A DNA stretch of 43,017 nt from Actinomycetota bacterium (lineage in GTDB: Bacteria > Actinomycetota > Thermoleophilia > BMS3ABIN01), in the NCBI GenBank assembly GCA_023489275.1, contig JAMDDD010000018.1:1-43017 (forward strand), read 5' to 3'. A model generated the notes under the pieces. The model had not been told where the DNA came from, did not search any database, and saw only the letters and a list, made by a program, of their open reading frames with translations. Positions 16,897 through 24,237 of this stretch are shown here, in pieces; the first letter of the stretch is position 1, and every line of letters starts with the position of its first letter. The translations under genes and the position numbers were made by a program.

Positions 16897-17354
16897 TTCA
16901 AGAGATCTTTCTCTTTGAATGAATTGAGCTCTTCTTCCATCCATGCCCGAATCCCGTCTTCGCCATGGGGAAGGTCAGCCAGGTCAGCTTCCAGATCTGA
17001 CGGCTCCACCAGCACGATCCAGTTGCCATAATTATCCTCATTAACCTTTGCCGGATTTGTAACAACGTCGGTATTGACTTCCTTGATCGTTCCGGAAATC
17101 GGTGACCTCATCGGGCCGATGAATTTGCCGCTCTCGATATTGCCGAAAGCATGATCTTTTCTGATTGCTCTTCCAACTGGAAATGTGCGCATCTGCGCCA
17201 GATCCCCCGCTGCCCATTGACCGAAAGCATCTAGACCCATGCGGACAAGACCGTCTTCCAGCTTTGCCCAAACATGATCTTTCTTGTGGTAGTAAAAATC
17301 ATCGGGCATGTCCCATTTGCAATCATCTTTGGAACCAGCGGTGATCAATGCCAT
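16887..17354 (-). CDS. lbpA: Lipoate-binding protein, GcvH-like (LbpA type)
   Basis: 155-residue GcvH-fold protein. The hybrid motif region ESGKFIGPMRSPISG places the lipoyl lysine at K77, in the same hairpin as the lysine of glycine cleavage H protein. No glycine cleavage genes (gcvT, gcvP) are near. The neighbours are TusA and DsrEFH-like sulfur carriers on one side and a lipoate ligase, two radical-SAM proteins and LipT on the other. That is the setting of LbpA, the carrier on which sulfur-substrate oxidation takes place in the sHdr pathway. The ATG at 17354 has GGAGG six bases upstream and lies 16 bases after tusA. The N-terminus bears an extra cysteine (C12) before the GcvH-like fold. 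sHdrA itself is not in this window. Confidence 0.88.
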   Translation of the reverse strand: MALITAGSKDDCKWDMPDDFYYHKKDHVWAKLEDGLVRMGLDAFGQWAAGDLAQMRTFPVGRAIRKDHAFGNIESGKFIGPMRSPISGTIKEVNTDVVTNPAKVNEDNYGNWIVLVEPSDLEADLADLPHGEDGIRAWMEEELNSFKEKDLLNCD

Positions 17355-17370
17355 ATCCAGCCTCCAGTTG

Positions 17371-17616
17371 TTATTTTTTGATGTAGAAGTGCCAGTATTC
17401 GTCGCTTTCGTCACGGACTGATTCGCATGCCCATCCGGCGCGTTCGCACAGCGTCGGCAGGCTTTCCCGGATCGCCGGCTCGTAATCAACGAGGAAGTCG
17501 ACGACTTCGCCTTCGGCCGTCTCCTTCATGCTTCTTTTCGCCGACAGGTTCGGGTAAGGGCACTTCTGCCCCCGGCAGTCCTCTGTCTTCGTCGGTGTTT
17601 CGTCTTTAAGCGCCAT
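17371..17616 (-). CDS. tusA: TusA-family sulfur carrier
   Basis: 81-residue cytoplasmic persulfide carrier. The family signature CPYP with the active cysteine at C19 follows DCRGQK, and then comes the amphipathic NLSAKRSMKE helix. Further cysteines lie at the LCERAGWAC segment. TusA passes sulfane sulfur between rhodanese or DsrE-type proteins and downstream acceptors. The downstream ATG (17616) is preferred since GAGAGG lies seven bases before it; an ATG two codons earlier directly abuts that site. It is flanked by the DsrH-like gene upstream and the lipoate-binding protein downstream, so it most likely hands sulfur to the lipoyl carrier. Confidence 0.92.
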   Translation of the reverse strand: MALKDETPTKTEDCRGQKCPYPNLSAKRSMKETAEGEVVDFLVDYEPAIRESLPTLCERAGWACESVRDESDEYWHFYIKK

Positions 17617-17627
17617 TTTCATACCTC

Positions 17628-17879
17628 TCAGAGAAAGTTAACGACCTTGTTGTCTACAATCAGGTCAACAAGCTCGTCATAGTCAATCACCTTGGCGCCT
17701 GCTATTCTTGATGCAACGCCCCGCTTTTCCACGTCTTCCTTGACCGCATACACTTCGCCGAAGCCGGAAGCGTCGGCGTAAACGCCGTCTTCGATCAAAA
17801 CGACCTTAGCGTCACTGTCGCGCTTGGCCAGTTCGAAACCGGTCTTCGCGAACGGTAAACCAATCAGATAAAGTGCCAT
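17628..17879 (-). CDS. DsrH/TusB-like protein without cysteine
   Basis: 83-residue member of the DsrH/TusB family, recognised by its position after DsrE- and DsrF-like genes and by the LIEDGVYA core (28-35), YAVKEDVEKRG and the C-terminal VIDYDELVDLIVDNKVVNF segment. In sulfur oxidisers DsrH is the small subunit of the DsrE2F2H2 sulfurtransferase, and in tRNA thiolation TusB plays the same part. This copy has no cysteine at all, so it cannot carry persulfide itself and is probably structural. The start is ATG at 17879, ten bases after the DsrF-like stop. Confidence 0.85.
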   Translation of the reverse strand: MALYLIGLPFAKTGFELAKRDSDAKVVLIEDGVYADASGFGEVYAVKEDVEKRGVASRIAGAKVIDYDELVDLIVDNKVVNFL

Positions 17880-17889
17880 TTTTTCACTC

Positions 17890-18240
17890 CTAGAAATCGT
17901 AGACGACGTCGTTGTCAGAGATCAGCTTCGCGAAATCATCCCGGGAGATAACCTCGAACATACCGTCCAGATCCCCCTCCTGGATACCCCGCTCATCGAG
18001 CGATTCTTTCTCGACATAATAGTGGGTTTCACTGATGTCGGCGATAGTTTTCACATAGCCGGCCGACTCGCTCTTGTCGGCATCTTTAAGGCAGTAGTAA
18101 GCGCCGTCACCAGCATAAACGCAGGTTACCTTGTGCTCGTCGAGGCCGCTCATCATGCCCACGACGGCCCGCAGGCCTTCGGTGTAATAGATGGCCCCGA
18201 AAGGAGCCCTCAGGAACATGAACAGAATTTTCTTTTCCAT
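17890..18240 (-). CDS. DsrF/TusC-like protein
   Basis: 116-residue DsrE-superfamily protein. The LRAPFGAIYYTEGLRAVVGM opening and the VYAGDGAYY core match DsrF/TusC, the non-catalytic partner in the DsrEFH heterohexamer. Cysteines occur near 40 and 49. It follows the DsrE-like gene by 18 bases and precedes the DsrH-like gene by ten, the canonical EFH order. It should form a complex with those two that exchanges sulfur with TusA. Confusion with TusBCD of tRNA thiolation is possible, but no tRNA-modification gene is nearby and the setting is sulfur energy metabolism. Confidence 0.87.
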   Translation of the reverse strand: MEKKILFMFLRAPFGAIYYTEGLRAVVGMMSGLDEHKVTCVYAGDGAYYCLKDADKSESAGYVKTIADISETHYYVEKESLDERGIQEGDLDGMFEVISRDDFAKLISDNDVVYDF

Positions 18241-18258
18241 CGTTTCTACCCCTTTGAT

Positions 18259-18612
18259 CTAGAGAGTTACGACCCTGTCGGCACCGCCGACAAAAGCTGC
18301 CCAATCGGGAATTCCGCCGACCTTGATGCCTTCATAAAAGAACTTGCCGCTTTGCTGCCCGCGGGCGTTGACGCAGATGCCGCAGCAAACAATTTCGGCG
18401 CCGTTCTCGACAAGCTCCTTGAAATAATCGCCAGGAACCTTTTCCCAATCGGCAAATTCCTGAGTGCTCAGACCGTTGTAGATGCCATCCAGATAACAGA
18501 AGAAATTGACCTTGTGTCCTTTCTTCAAAGCAGCTCCGGCGATCTTTGCCGCCGTATTCCACTTTTCCGTCTGGAACGGACCCTCAGTAAGCAAGAAGTT
18601 TATATTGGCCAT
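18259..18612 (-). CDS. DsrE/TusD-like sulfurtransferase
   Basis: 117-residue DsrE-superfamily protein with the LLTEGPFQTEK opening of DsrE and a CCGIC-VNARG segment (C76, C77, C80). By spacing to the RG pair, C77 aligns with the persulfide-carrying cysteine of DsrE; the extra cysteines are unusual. With the next two genes it makes a DsrEFH set, a hallmark of sulfur-oxidising metabolism. It is the first gene of a roughly 10-kb minus-strand run. The ATG at 18612 follows AGAGGTG by about five bases; a GTG two codons upstream is too close to that site. Confidence 0.88.
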   Translation of the reverse strand: MANINFLLTEGPFQTEKWNTAAKIAGAALKKGHKVNFFCYLDGIYNGLSTQEFADWEKVPGDYFKELVENGAEIVCCGICVNARGQQSGKFFYEGIKVGGIPDWAAFVGGADRVVTL

Positions 18613-18741
18613 TTTCACACCTCTTTCATTTAGTTTCTTTCACAAAAAGAATGGTTCGGTAAAACAAAAACGGCAGATTCTCTCCTCCTTCCCGGATTGG
18701 TCGATTCTACATTTCCAAAAAATTACGCAGCGACTTAATCG

Positions 18742-18779
18742 GATATCTGAGGAAAAATAATTACCCCTTCTTCAGATAC
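18742..18779. repeat. Inverted repeat upstream of the dsrE-like gene
   Basis: TATCTGAGGAA (18744-18754) and TTCTTCAGATA (18768-18778) are inverted with one mismatch around 13 bases, flanked by GG and CC. It lies about 130-170 bases upstream of the dsrE-like start, so it could be an operator or a leader hairpin. Confidence 0.45.
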
Positions 18780-18853
18780 CCGAAAAAAGCACAAACGAAA
18801 TCCCTGAAACGAATCAGAAGCAACCCCAAAAAAACCTAGCGAAAAAACACCCC

Positions 18854-18889
18854 AAAACTAGAGATAATTTATCTCTTATCTCTAGTTTT
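18854..18889. promoter_or_regulatory. Perfect 14-bp palindrome with 8-base spacer (candidate operator)
   Basis: AAAACTAGAGATAA (18854-18867) and TTATCTCTAGTTTT (18876-18889) are exact inverted copies. The half-site TATCTCT occurs twice on the plus strand and once inverted, so a second, overlapping palindrome (AGAGATA-ATT-TATCTCT) is embedded. Half-sites about two helical turns apart in a divergent intergenic region suggest binding by a dimeric regulator. A terminator or attenuator for the minus strand is the alternative, since T-rich sequence follows after a short gap. Confidence 0.5.
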
Positions 18890-18951
18890 ATATCCTATCA
18901 TAGTTTTCCATTCCCGGAAAAAATGAAATTTAAATTAATAAAATTTTGGGA

Positions 18952-19059
18952 ATGATTAAGTCGCCGGGACAGCAGCTGGCAGGCGGAACCGTGACTGATT
19001 TGGTCAAGTTTAAAAAAAACTTGGCCGACGTGCAAATCAGACTCGCGGGTGCGCGATAA
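18952..19059 (+). CDS. Possible 35-residue small protein (uncertain)
   Basis: An ATG at 18952 opens a 35-codon frame ending in a charged TDLVKFKKNLADVQIRLAGAR tail; its stop sits immediately before a stem-loop at 19059-19079. No good ribosome binding site precedes it (only GGG close by), and no family is recognised. It could be a genuine small protein between the regulatory palindrome and rpiB, or chance. Confidence 0.22.
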   Translation: MIKSPGQQLAGGTVTDLVKFKKNLADVQIRLAGAR

Positions 19060-19090
19060 ACGGCTGATGAAAAGCCGTTGTTATTTATCG
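19055..19090 (+). repeat. Stem-loop upstream of rpiB
   Basis: AACGGCT (19059-19065) and AGCCGTT (19073-19079) pair around seven bases, with flanking GATAA and TTATC able to extend the stem after a bulge. It is followed within four bases by TATAAT (19094-19099), a likely -10 element for rpiB, although no -35 is clear. Confidence 0.4.
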
Positions 19091-19127
19091 GTTTATAATT
19101 AGGTAAATCGTCGGTGAGGGGAAGAAA

Positions 19128-19577
19128 TTGAAAGTCGGGACCGCGGCCGATCATGGCGGCTTTGACCTCAAGCAAAGACTGATAGAACTGATCAGTGCCC
19201 TCGGGTACGATGTCGTCGATTTCGGTGCCGGCCGGATGGACCCGGCTGATGATTACCCCGATTTTGTCGTGCCGCTGGCGCGTGCTGTCGCCGCTCATGA
19301 AGTTGACCGGGGGATCGTTATCTGTGGCAGCGGCGTCGGCGCCTGCGTGGCCGCGAACAAGATCGGCGGCGTCCGCGCCGGCCTGATTACCGACATGTAT
19401 TCTGCCCATCAAGGAGTGGAGGACGATGACATGAACGTCATCTGCATGGGGGGCCGTGTCATCTCCTTTTCCCTGGCCGCGGACCTGGTCAAGGTTTTTC
19501 TGGAGGCGCGTTTCAAGGGTGATGACCGGTTCCGGCGCCGCCTGGCCAAGATAGAGGCGCTGGAAAGCAGATCCTGA
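19128..19577 (+). CDS. rpiB: Ribose-5-phosphate isomerase B family
   Basis: Cytoplasmic sugar-phosphate isomerase of 149 residues, interconverting ribose-5-P and ribulose-5-P. The RpiB/LacAB family motifs ADHGGF (7-12), CGSGVGACVAANK with the active-site cysteine, and the RAGLITDMYSA region are present. The start is TTG at 19128 with GAGGGG about seven bases upstream, giving the conserved MKVGTAADHGG opening. It is read away from the sulfur operon and followed by a small Cys-rich gene. There is no sign that it takes part in sulfur metabolism. Confidence 0.92.
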   Translation: MKVGTAADHGGFDLKQRLIELISALGYDVVDFGAGRMDPADDYPDFVVPLARAVAAHEVDRGIVICGSGVGACVAANKIGGVRAGLITDMYSAHQGVEDDDMNVICMGGRVISFSLAADLVKVFLEARFKGDDRFRRRLAKIEALESRS

Positions 19578-19702
19578 TTAACGGGGATTCCTGGCCAAAA
19601 AACTTTTTTCATTCCTGAACCAAAAAACGAACCTTCTTCTGTTGCGATGCGTCTAAATTGATAAAAGTTTTATGATTGCGGTTGAGAAGGAGGTTGGTCA
19701 GA

Positions 19703-19912
19703 ATGTCAAAAGATATCAAATACTTTACAAGGCTTTCTACGGCCGATTACGAACGGTGCATGGAAGAATTGCCCGGTTGTGAGTCTTTGGCCACCTTCCA
19801 TGTATGCTTTGAAGATGGTACCGGCAAGTCAGTTTGCCGGCGGTGCTTCAGACAGCATATAGACGAGGGCAGCTGGATTACCGACGCCCTCTCTGTTCTG
19901 GCCGAAGCGTAA
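19703..19912 (+). CDS. Small cysteine-rich protein, unknown function
   Basis: 69-residue acidic protein starting at ATG 19703 with a strong AAGGAGG about eight bases upstream. Five cysteines (C19, C26, C35, C45, C48) and the CRRCFRQHIDEG stretch suggest a small zinc-ribbon-like or iron-binding fold. No signal peptide or membrane segment is seen. Its neighbours, rpiB upstream and tRNA-Ser on the other strand, give no clue. The family is not recognised; the good ribosome binding site and the coding-like composition support a real gene. Confidence 0.6.
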   Translation: MSKDIKYFTRLSTADYERCMEELPGCESLATFHVCFEDGTGKSVCRRCFRQHIDEGSWITDALSVLAEA

Positions 19913-19973
19913 TCCTGTCCGTTGAGGATATTTAATCTGAATCTACGGGCGCCGCCTGCCGCAATAACTTGTT

Positions 19974-20067
19974 TGGCGGAGGGGGTGGGATTCGAACCCA
20001 CGAGGGACCGGAAAGCCCCTGCCGGTTTTCAAGACCGGTGCGTTCAACCGGACTCCGCCACCCCTCC
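19974..20067 (-). tRNA. tRNA-Ser (anticodon UGA)
   Basis: On the minus strand a 94-base class II tRNA. The acceptor GGAGGGG pairs with CCCCTCC, followed by discriminator G and an encoded CCA. The anticodon loop CTTGAAA gives anticodon TGA, the long variable arm is typical of serine tRNAs, and the T-loop GTTCGAATC is canonical. It lies 133 bases downstream of serS on the same strand. Confidence 0.95.
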
Positions 20068-20200
20068 GGGGGAGAATTATCCCTATCATATCATCCGGTT
20101 GCCCGCCGGGTGGCCGGCTTTGCTTTATCTATGTCCGGGCTTTGAGTTGCTTTATGAAACTTCGTCCCAACCGCGTGCTGCTCGATCTGTCTGAAGCAGG

Positions 20201-21475
20201 TCAAGCTTCGATCAGGTCCATCCCCATATAGTGCCTGAGTGCTTCCGGCACGGTGACGGTCCCGTCTTCATTCTGATAATTCTCAATAATTGCCGCAAAC
20301 GTTCGGCCGACGGCGAGGCCGCTTCCGTTGAGAGTATGTATGAATCGTGGTTTGCCGCCAGCAGCGGGCCGGTAGCGGATATTCAGCCGCCGGGCCTGAA
20401 AATCGAGATAGTTGGAACAGGAAGAAATCTCCTTGTAGTTGTTATATGACGGCAGCCAGACTTCAAGATCATAGGTTTTTGCCGCGGCAAAACCCATGTC
20501 GCCGGCGCAGATAGCTACCTTGCGGTAAGGCAGCTGCAGCCGCTTCAGGATCTCTTCCGCGTTGGCGGTCAGCGTCTCCAGCTCTGCCGGTGAGTCTTCT
20601 GGCATCACAAACTTGACCAGTTCCACCTTATTGAACTGATGCTGGCGGATGAGCCCGCGGGTATCGCGTCCTGCGGCGCCGGCCTCCCGGCGGAAACTGG
20701 GCAGATAGGCGGTTACGCAGATGGGCATATCGGTTTCGGCAAGCATCTCGTCCCGGTAGATATTGGTTACGGGCACCTCGGCCGTCGGATTCAGGTAAAG
20801 ATCGTCGTCTCTCAGTTTATACATCTCCATGCTGGCAAATTTTGACAGCTGGCCGGTGCCGCGCATGCTGTCGCTATTAACCAGAATCGGCGGGAACAGC
20901 TCCGTGTAGCCATTCTCTCCCGTGTGCAGGTTGAGGAAGAAATTAATCAGCGAGCGCTCCAGCCTGGCCCCGGCTCCCCTGAGCAGCGTAAAGCGGGATT
21001 CCGCAACTTTAGTCCCCCGCTCCTGATCGATAATGCCCAGCCCGGCCCCGATTTCCCAATGTGGACGGGGTTTGAAGTTAAACGAGCGTGGCTCACCGAA
21101 GCGGCTGATTTCGACATTGGCCGTCTCATCCTTACCATCAGGCACATCGTCAAGCGGCGTATTGGGAAGCTCGAGAACGATGTCATTCAGCTGATTCTCG
21201 ATGTCGCGCTCAAGAATATCGAGAGCCTTGATCTCCTCGCCAACTTTTTTCATTGACTCGATCTCTGACGCGGCCGGCTCGCCTTTTCGCTTCAGCGCGG
21301 CAATCTCATCCGAGACGCTGTTTCTCAAGGCTTTCTTTTTTTCCGCCTCAGCGATCACCAACCGGCGTTTTTTATCCAACTCGATGAACTCATCAAGAGG
21401 CGCTTCAATGCCGCGCCGCATCAGCGCCTGTCTGATCAGCTCCGATTCCCTCCGAAGGCGTTTAATGTCCAGCAT
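20201..21475 (-). CDS. serS: Seryl-tRNA synthetase
   Basis: Class II aminoacyl-tRNA synthetase of 424 residues charging tRNA-Ser. It shows the N-terminal coiled-coil arm (about 1-110), class II motif 2 (TNIYRDEM and FRREAGAAGRDTRGLIRQHQF), the SSCSNYLDFQARR stretch, and motif 3 (NGSGLAVGRTFAAIIENYQ) near the end. The ATG at 21475 is preferred since AAGGGGA lies four to six bases upstream and the protein begins MLDIKRLRRE as in the family. The cognate tRNA-Ser(UGA) lies directly downstream on the same strand and might share its transcript. Confidence 0.96.
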   Translation of the reverse strand: MLDIKRLRRESELIRQALMRRGIEAPLDEFIELDKKRRLVIAEAEKKKALRNSVSDEIAALKRKGEPAASEIESMKKVGEEIKALDILERDIENQLNDIVLELPNTPLDDVPDGKDETANVEISRFGEPRSFNFKPRPHWEIGAGLGIIDQERGTKVAESRFTLLRGAGARLERSLINFFLNLHTGENGYTELFPPILVNSDSMRGTGQLSKFASMEMYKLRDDDLYLNPTAEVPVTNIYRDEMLAETDMPICVTAYLPSFRREAGAAGRDTRGLIRQHQFNKVELVKFVMPEDSPAELETLTANAEEILKRLQLPYRKVAICAGDMGFAAAKTYDLEVWLPSYNNYKEISSCSNYLDFQARRLNIRYRPAAGGKPRFIHTLNGSGLAVGRTFAAIIENYQNEDGTVTVPEALRHYMGMDLIEA

Positions 21476-21662
21476 CAATTCCCCTTGCAAAAAAGGTTAG
21501 AGGATATCCCGCGTAGTGTATCGGAATTGTTTCGTCTGTTTAAGAGGATGAAGCCGGATTTCGGATTTTCGATGCCGGACATGGGATTCAAGCAACTGTT
21601 CCCGCTCTTTTTAAAATATGAAATTGCGGTAATATTAAATCCGGCTCAAGGAGGAATTTATC

Positions 21663-21986
21663 ATGGTTGGCGAAAGTATCTACGATCTTTACCAGCGGGG
21701 GCTTTCATTGCTAAATACCCGAAATCCGGTCCAGGCCGCGGTTGTCCTGGAGAGAGCCCGCCGGCGCGAGCCCGGCCGCACCTCTATCCGGGAAGCGCTG
21801 GGCAGGGCTTATTACAATTCCGGCCGTTACCGCCGGGCCGCCGATGAGTTTTTGGCCGTGCTTGATCTGTATCCGGCAAATGATTATGCCCACTACTGTC
21901 TGGCCCGGTGCGCGGAGAAGCTCGGCGATGAGACGCTGTCGCGGAAGCATTACCGGCTGGCTGAGGCCATGGGCTACGGGAAGTAA
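21663..21986 (+). CDS. Small TPR-repeat protein
   Basis: 107-residue protein made almost wholly of about two and a half tetratricopeptide repeats (ALGRAYYNSGRYRRAADEFLAV pattern, helix pairs with conserved A, G, Y and P positions). It starts at ATG 21663 with AAGGAGG about eight bases upstream. There is no signal peptide. Its function is probably protein binding. It lies convergent to a polymerase-like membrane protein that itself ends in TPR-like repeats. No specific partner can be named. Confidence 0.75.
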   Translation: MVGESIYDLYQRGLSLLNTRNPVQAAVVLERARRREPGRTSIREALGRAYYNSGRYRRAADEFLAVLDLYPANDYAHYCLARCAEKLGDETLSRKHYRLAEAMGYGK

Positions 21987-22057
21987 ACGCCGCCAAACGC
22001 AGCGAATGAGATTTAGGGACGGACCCGAACGGCCGGTTTTAGGGAGATCTCTCACTC

Positions 22058-24115
22058 TTACGCAGGCTGCGGTTTCGCGGGCATGATGCCGGTCTTGTCA
22101 TACTTCATGCTGTCCGCGTACATCTTTTGAAACTGGATATGAAGCGGTTCGTATTGTGGGTCGAGGTTAACAGCCTTGTTGTAGTCGATTAGCCCCTGGC
22201 CGGTTTCTTTCAGATTGTAAAACTCAATCAGGGCCAGGTCTTCTTCAAGCGCGGAATCCTGCGGCTCGCGGTGAAGCGCACGTTCCATGTAGTTGCGGGC
22301 GGCGGTAAAATTGCCCTCCTTCTCCGATATTCCAGAAAGCGTAACCAAAGGTCCCGGATCGAGATAATTTAACTTGTGCGCTGTTTCGGCCGCAGACCTG
22401 GCGGCGCTAAGATTACCTTCAGTCAGCCGGGCGCTGGCGCGCTGGCCAACAACGTCACTAAAGAGGAGGACGAGAAAGGCAATCGTGAGCGTCATCGATG
22501 CGGCCACGATGGCCCACTTCAGCCAGTTTGCCAGGTAGATACTGTCCGGCAGGGCAGCAACGCGGTGTCCGGGCACGCCGGCCTCCGGCCCGGCAGTCCC
22601 TGATTCACCTGTGCTTCCCAGGCGCAGCGCCAGCGCCGCCAGCAGGAAGAACGGAATGGCGACAGCCGGGAGGGCCCAGTTCCATTCAAAGCTGGAATCT
22701 GCCAGCCATGCGAGGCAGGCGATCACGAGCGCCAGGAACAGGCCGTCCCGGAAAAGCCCCTTGCTTGCAAGCGCCTGCCGGACGAACACCCAGGCCAGCG
22801 AGCCGAGGAAGATCAGCAGCAGCCCGAAGCCGATAATTCCCTGGTCGGAGAGAAAACGGACCCAGATGGAGTGAGGATCGCGCGCTCCCCCGAGAATGGA
22901 GCGAAGCTGGGCGTCCGGAAACCTGAATGTACCGCCGCCGGTGCCGATCAGCGGGTGATTCTGGAAGTTTGTCAGCCCGATCCGCCAGAACTCCAGCCGG
23001 TTGTTTGAGGTTGACACAAGGCGCGCCACCCCCTGGGCATCTATCTGTCTCTGATTGTAATCGTAGACCGGGGCCGCCGTTTCTGATTGGAGGCTATGCA
23101 GTTTATTGACAATATGGTGCCTTTCGATGAATGCGCCGCCGGCCACAACCAGGGCGGCAAGACCGATGACGGCTCCGGCAAGCAGCATTGTTTTTCGTGT
23201 CCGGGGCAGGCTTGTCGGCAAAAGCAGCGACGCGCCCCTCATCGCCAAAGCGGCGGCTAGCACGGCCGCGAGGCCGATGGCGAAACGGTAACCGTCGGCA
23301 GCGCTGATCCGGTCGCCGGTGGCGGCGGTTTGCAGCGTTGGGAGCGACGTTGAGGCATACCAGGCGAAAATCCCGCCCGGGATAAGCGCCGACAGGAGTG
23401 AAACAAGGGCTCCCAGCCGCTCCCGGTTAAGAAGGAGATAAAGGGCGATTGCTCCGGCGGCGACGAGCAGACCGCCGCGAGACAGGGTAAAGAATAGGGC
23501 CAGTCCCGAAATTGTCAGCGACAGAGTCGCCGCCAGGCGCCCAAGCCAGGGAACCGAGCGGCTGGAGGCCAGCCAGACAGAAGGAAGGATGGCCATTATC
23601 ATCAGCGCCGCCAGCCCGTTCCAGTATCCGACGCTTCCCATCAGGCGGCCGCCGGAATACAGATATGATTGCGAGAGCGCCGGGCTGACCTTCGCCATCA
23701 AGGCAAACAAGGCCAGCCCGGTCACAAACGCCACAAAAAGTGAAACGGTTACGTAAACCGCCTTCCGGCCGGGGGGGGCTGTCAGGATCGCGATGAAAAC
23801 GGCCAGGTAAATTGATATGCGGCCAAACTCTGTTAGCGACAGATTTGGCGCAATCGACCACAGGGTCGTGGCCAGCGTCCAGGCGGCGATTCCAAACAGG
23901 GCAATCATTGGCGCTCCGGACCCTGAGGGTATCTCAATCCGGTCCCAATTGATTAAAAGCGCCATCCCCAGGATAGCCAGGACTCCCGTCGCCGCTAAAA
24001 AAATCTCCCGCGTAAAAAAGGCGCCGTCAAAGGAAGCGGCATAAAGGAAAATCGCCAAAACACCGGCAGTCGCGGTCCAGGAAAGCCAGTTCACCCGTTC
24101 TTCAAAAACTGACAT
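22058..24115 (-). CDS. O-antigen ligase/Wzy-like membrane protein with C-terminal TPR repeats
   Basis: 685-residue polytopic membrane protein with about a dozen hydrophobic segments. The Wzy_C/O-antigen-ligase signature is present in a large extracytoplasmic loop: NRLEFWRIGLTNFQNHPLIG followed by GGGTFRF and RDPHSIWVRFLSDQGI (about 380-435). The last 130 residues form TPR-like helices (AARNYMERALHREPQDSALEEDL). Such fusions polymerise or attach polysaccharide or glycan chains at the cell surface. The ATG at 24115 has no strong ribosome binding site. Polysaccharide and glycosyltransferase genes follow a few kb on. The precise polymer is unknown. Confidence 0.82.
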   Translation of the reverse strand: MSVFEERVNWLSWTATAGVLAIFLYAASFDGAFFTREIFLAATGVLAILGMALLINWDRIEIPSGSGAPMIALFGIAAWTLATTLWSIAPNLSLTEFGRISIYLAVFIAILTAPPGRKAVYVTVSLFVAFVTGLALFALMAKVSPALSQSYLYSGGRLMGSVGYWNGLAALMIMAILPSVWLASSRSVPWLGRLAATLSLTISGLALFFTLSRGGLLVAAGAIALYLLLNRERLGALVSLLSALIPGGIFAWYASTSLPTLQTAATGDRISAADGYRFAIGLAAVLAAALAMRGASLLLPTSLPRTRKTMLLAGAVIGLAALVVAGGAFIERHHIVNKLHSLQSETAAPVYDYNQRQIDAQGVARLVSTSNNRLEFWRIGLTNFQNHPLIGTGGGTFRFPDAQLRSILGGARDPHSIWVRFLSDQGIIGFGLLLIFLGSLAWVFVRQALASKGLFRDGLFLALVIACLAWLADSSFEWNWALPAVAIPFFLLAALALRLGSTGESGTAGPEAGVPGHRVAALPDSIYLANWLKWAIVAASMTLTIAFLVLLFSDVVGQRASARLTEGNLSAARSAAETAHKLNYLDPGPLVTLSGISEKEGNFTAARNYMERALHREPQDSALEEDLALIEFYNLKETGQGLIDYNKAVNLDPQYEPLHIQFQKMYADSMKYDKTGIMPAKPQPA

Positions 24116-24237
24116 AGTTAGTATCTTTTATCGCTTGTGATTGATTGAACAATATATACCGTTATGTTATTGTAAATCCACATCGGGGCCGGAAGCTAGG
24201 CCCACAAATTCGGGAGTCTTTCAAGGAGGTGAGCAGT

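Larger units (their letters stand above)
18613..19127. promoter_or_regulatory. AT-rich divergent regulatory region between dsrE and rpiB
   Basis: About 515 bases between the divergently read dsrE-like operon and rpiB, markedly A/T-rich compared with the genes. It contains two large inverted repeats, a hairpin upstream of rpiB, and a short open frame, each listed separately. No convincing -35/-10 pair for the dsrE operon stood out. An AAGGAGGAG on the minus strand near 18681-18689 has no ATG, GTG or TTG at a usable distance. Confidence 0.6.

Noticed and set aside
16887-17354. Glycine cleavage H protein
   Set aside because: The fold and lipoyl lysine fit, but there are no gcvT/gcvP genes and the neighbours are TusA, DsrEFH and sulfur-type lipoate assembly, so LbpA is the better call.
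18601-18690. Leader peptide starting at a CTG after a strong AAGGAGGAG upstream of the dsrE-like gene
   Set aside because: CTG is a rare start and the 16-codon frame has no regulatory codon pattern; not enough to call.
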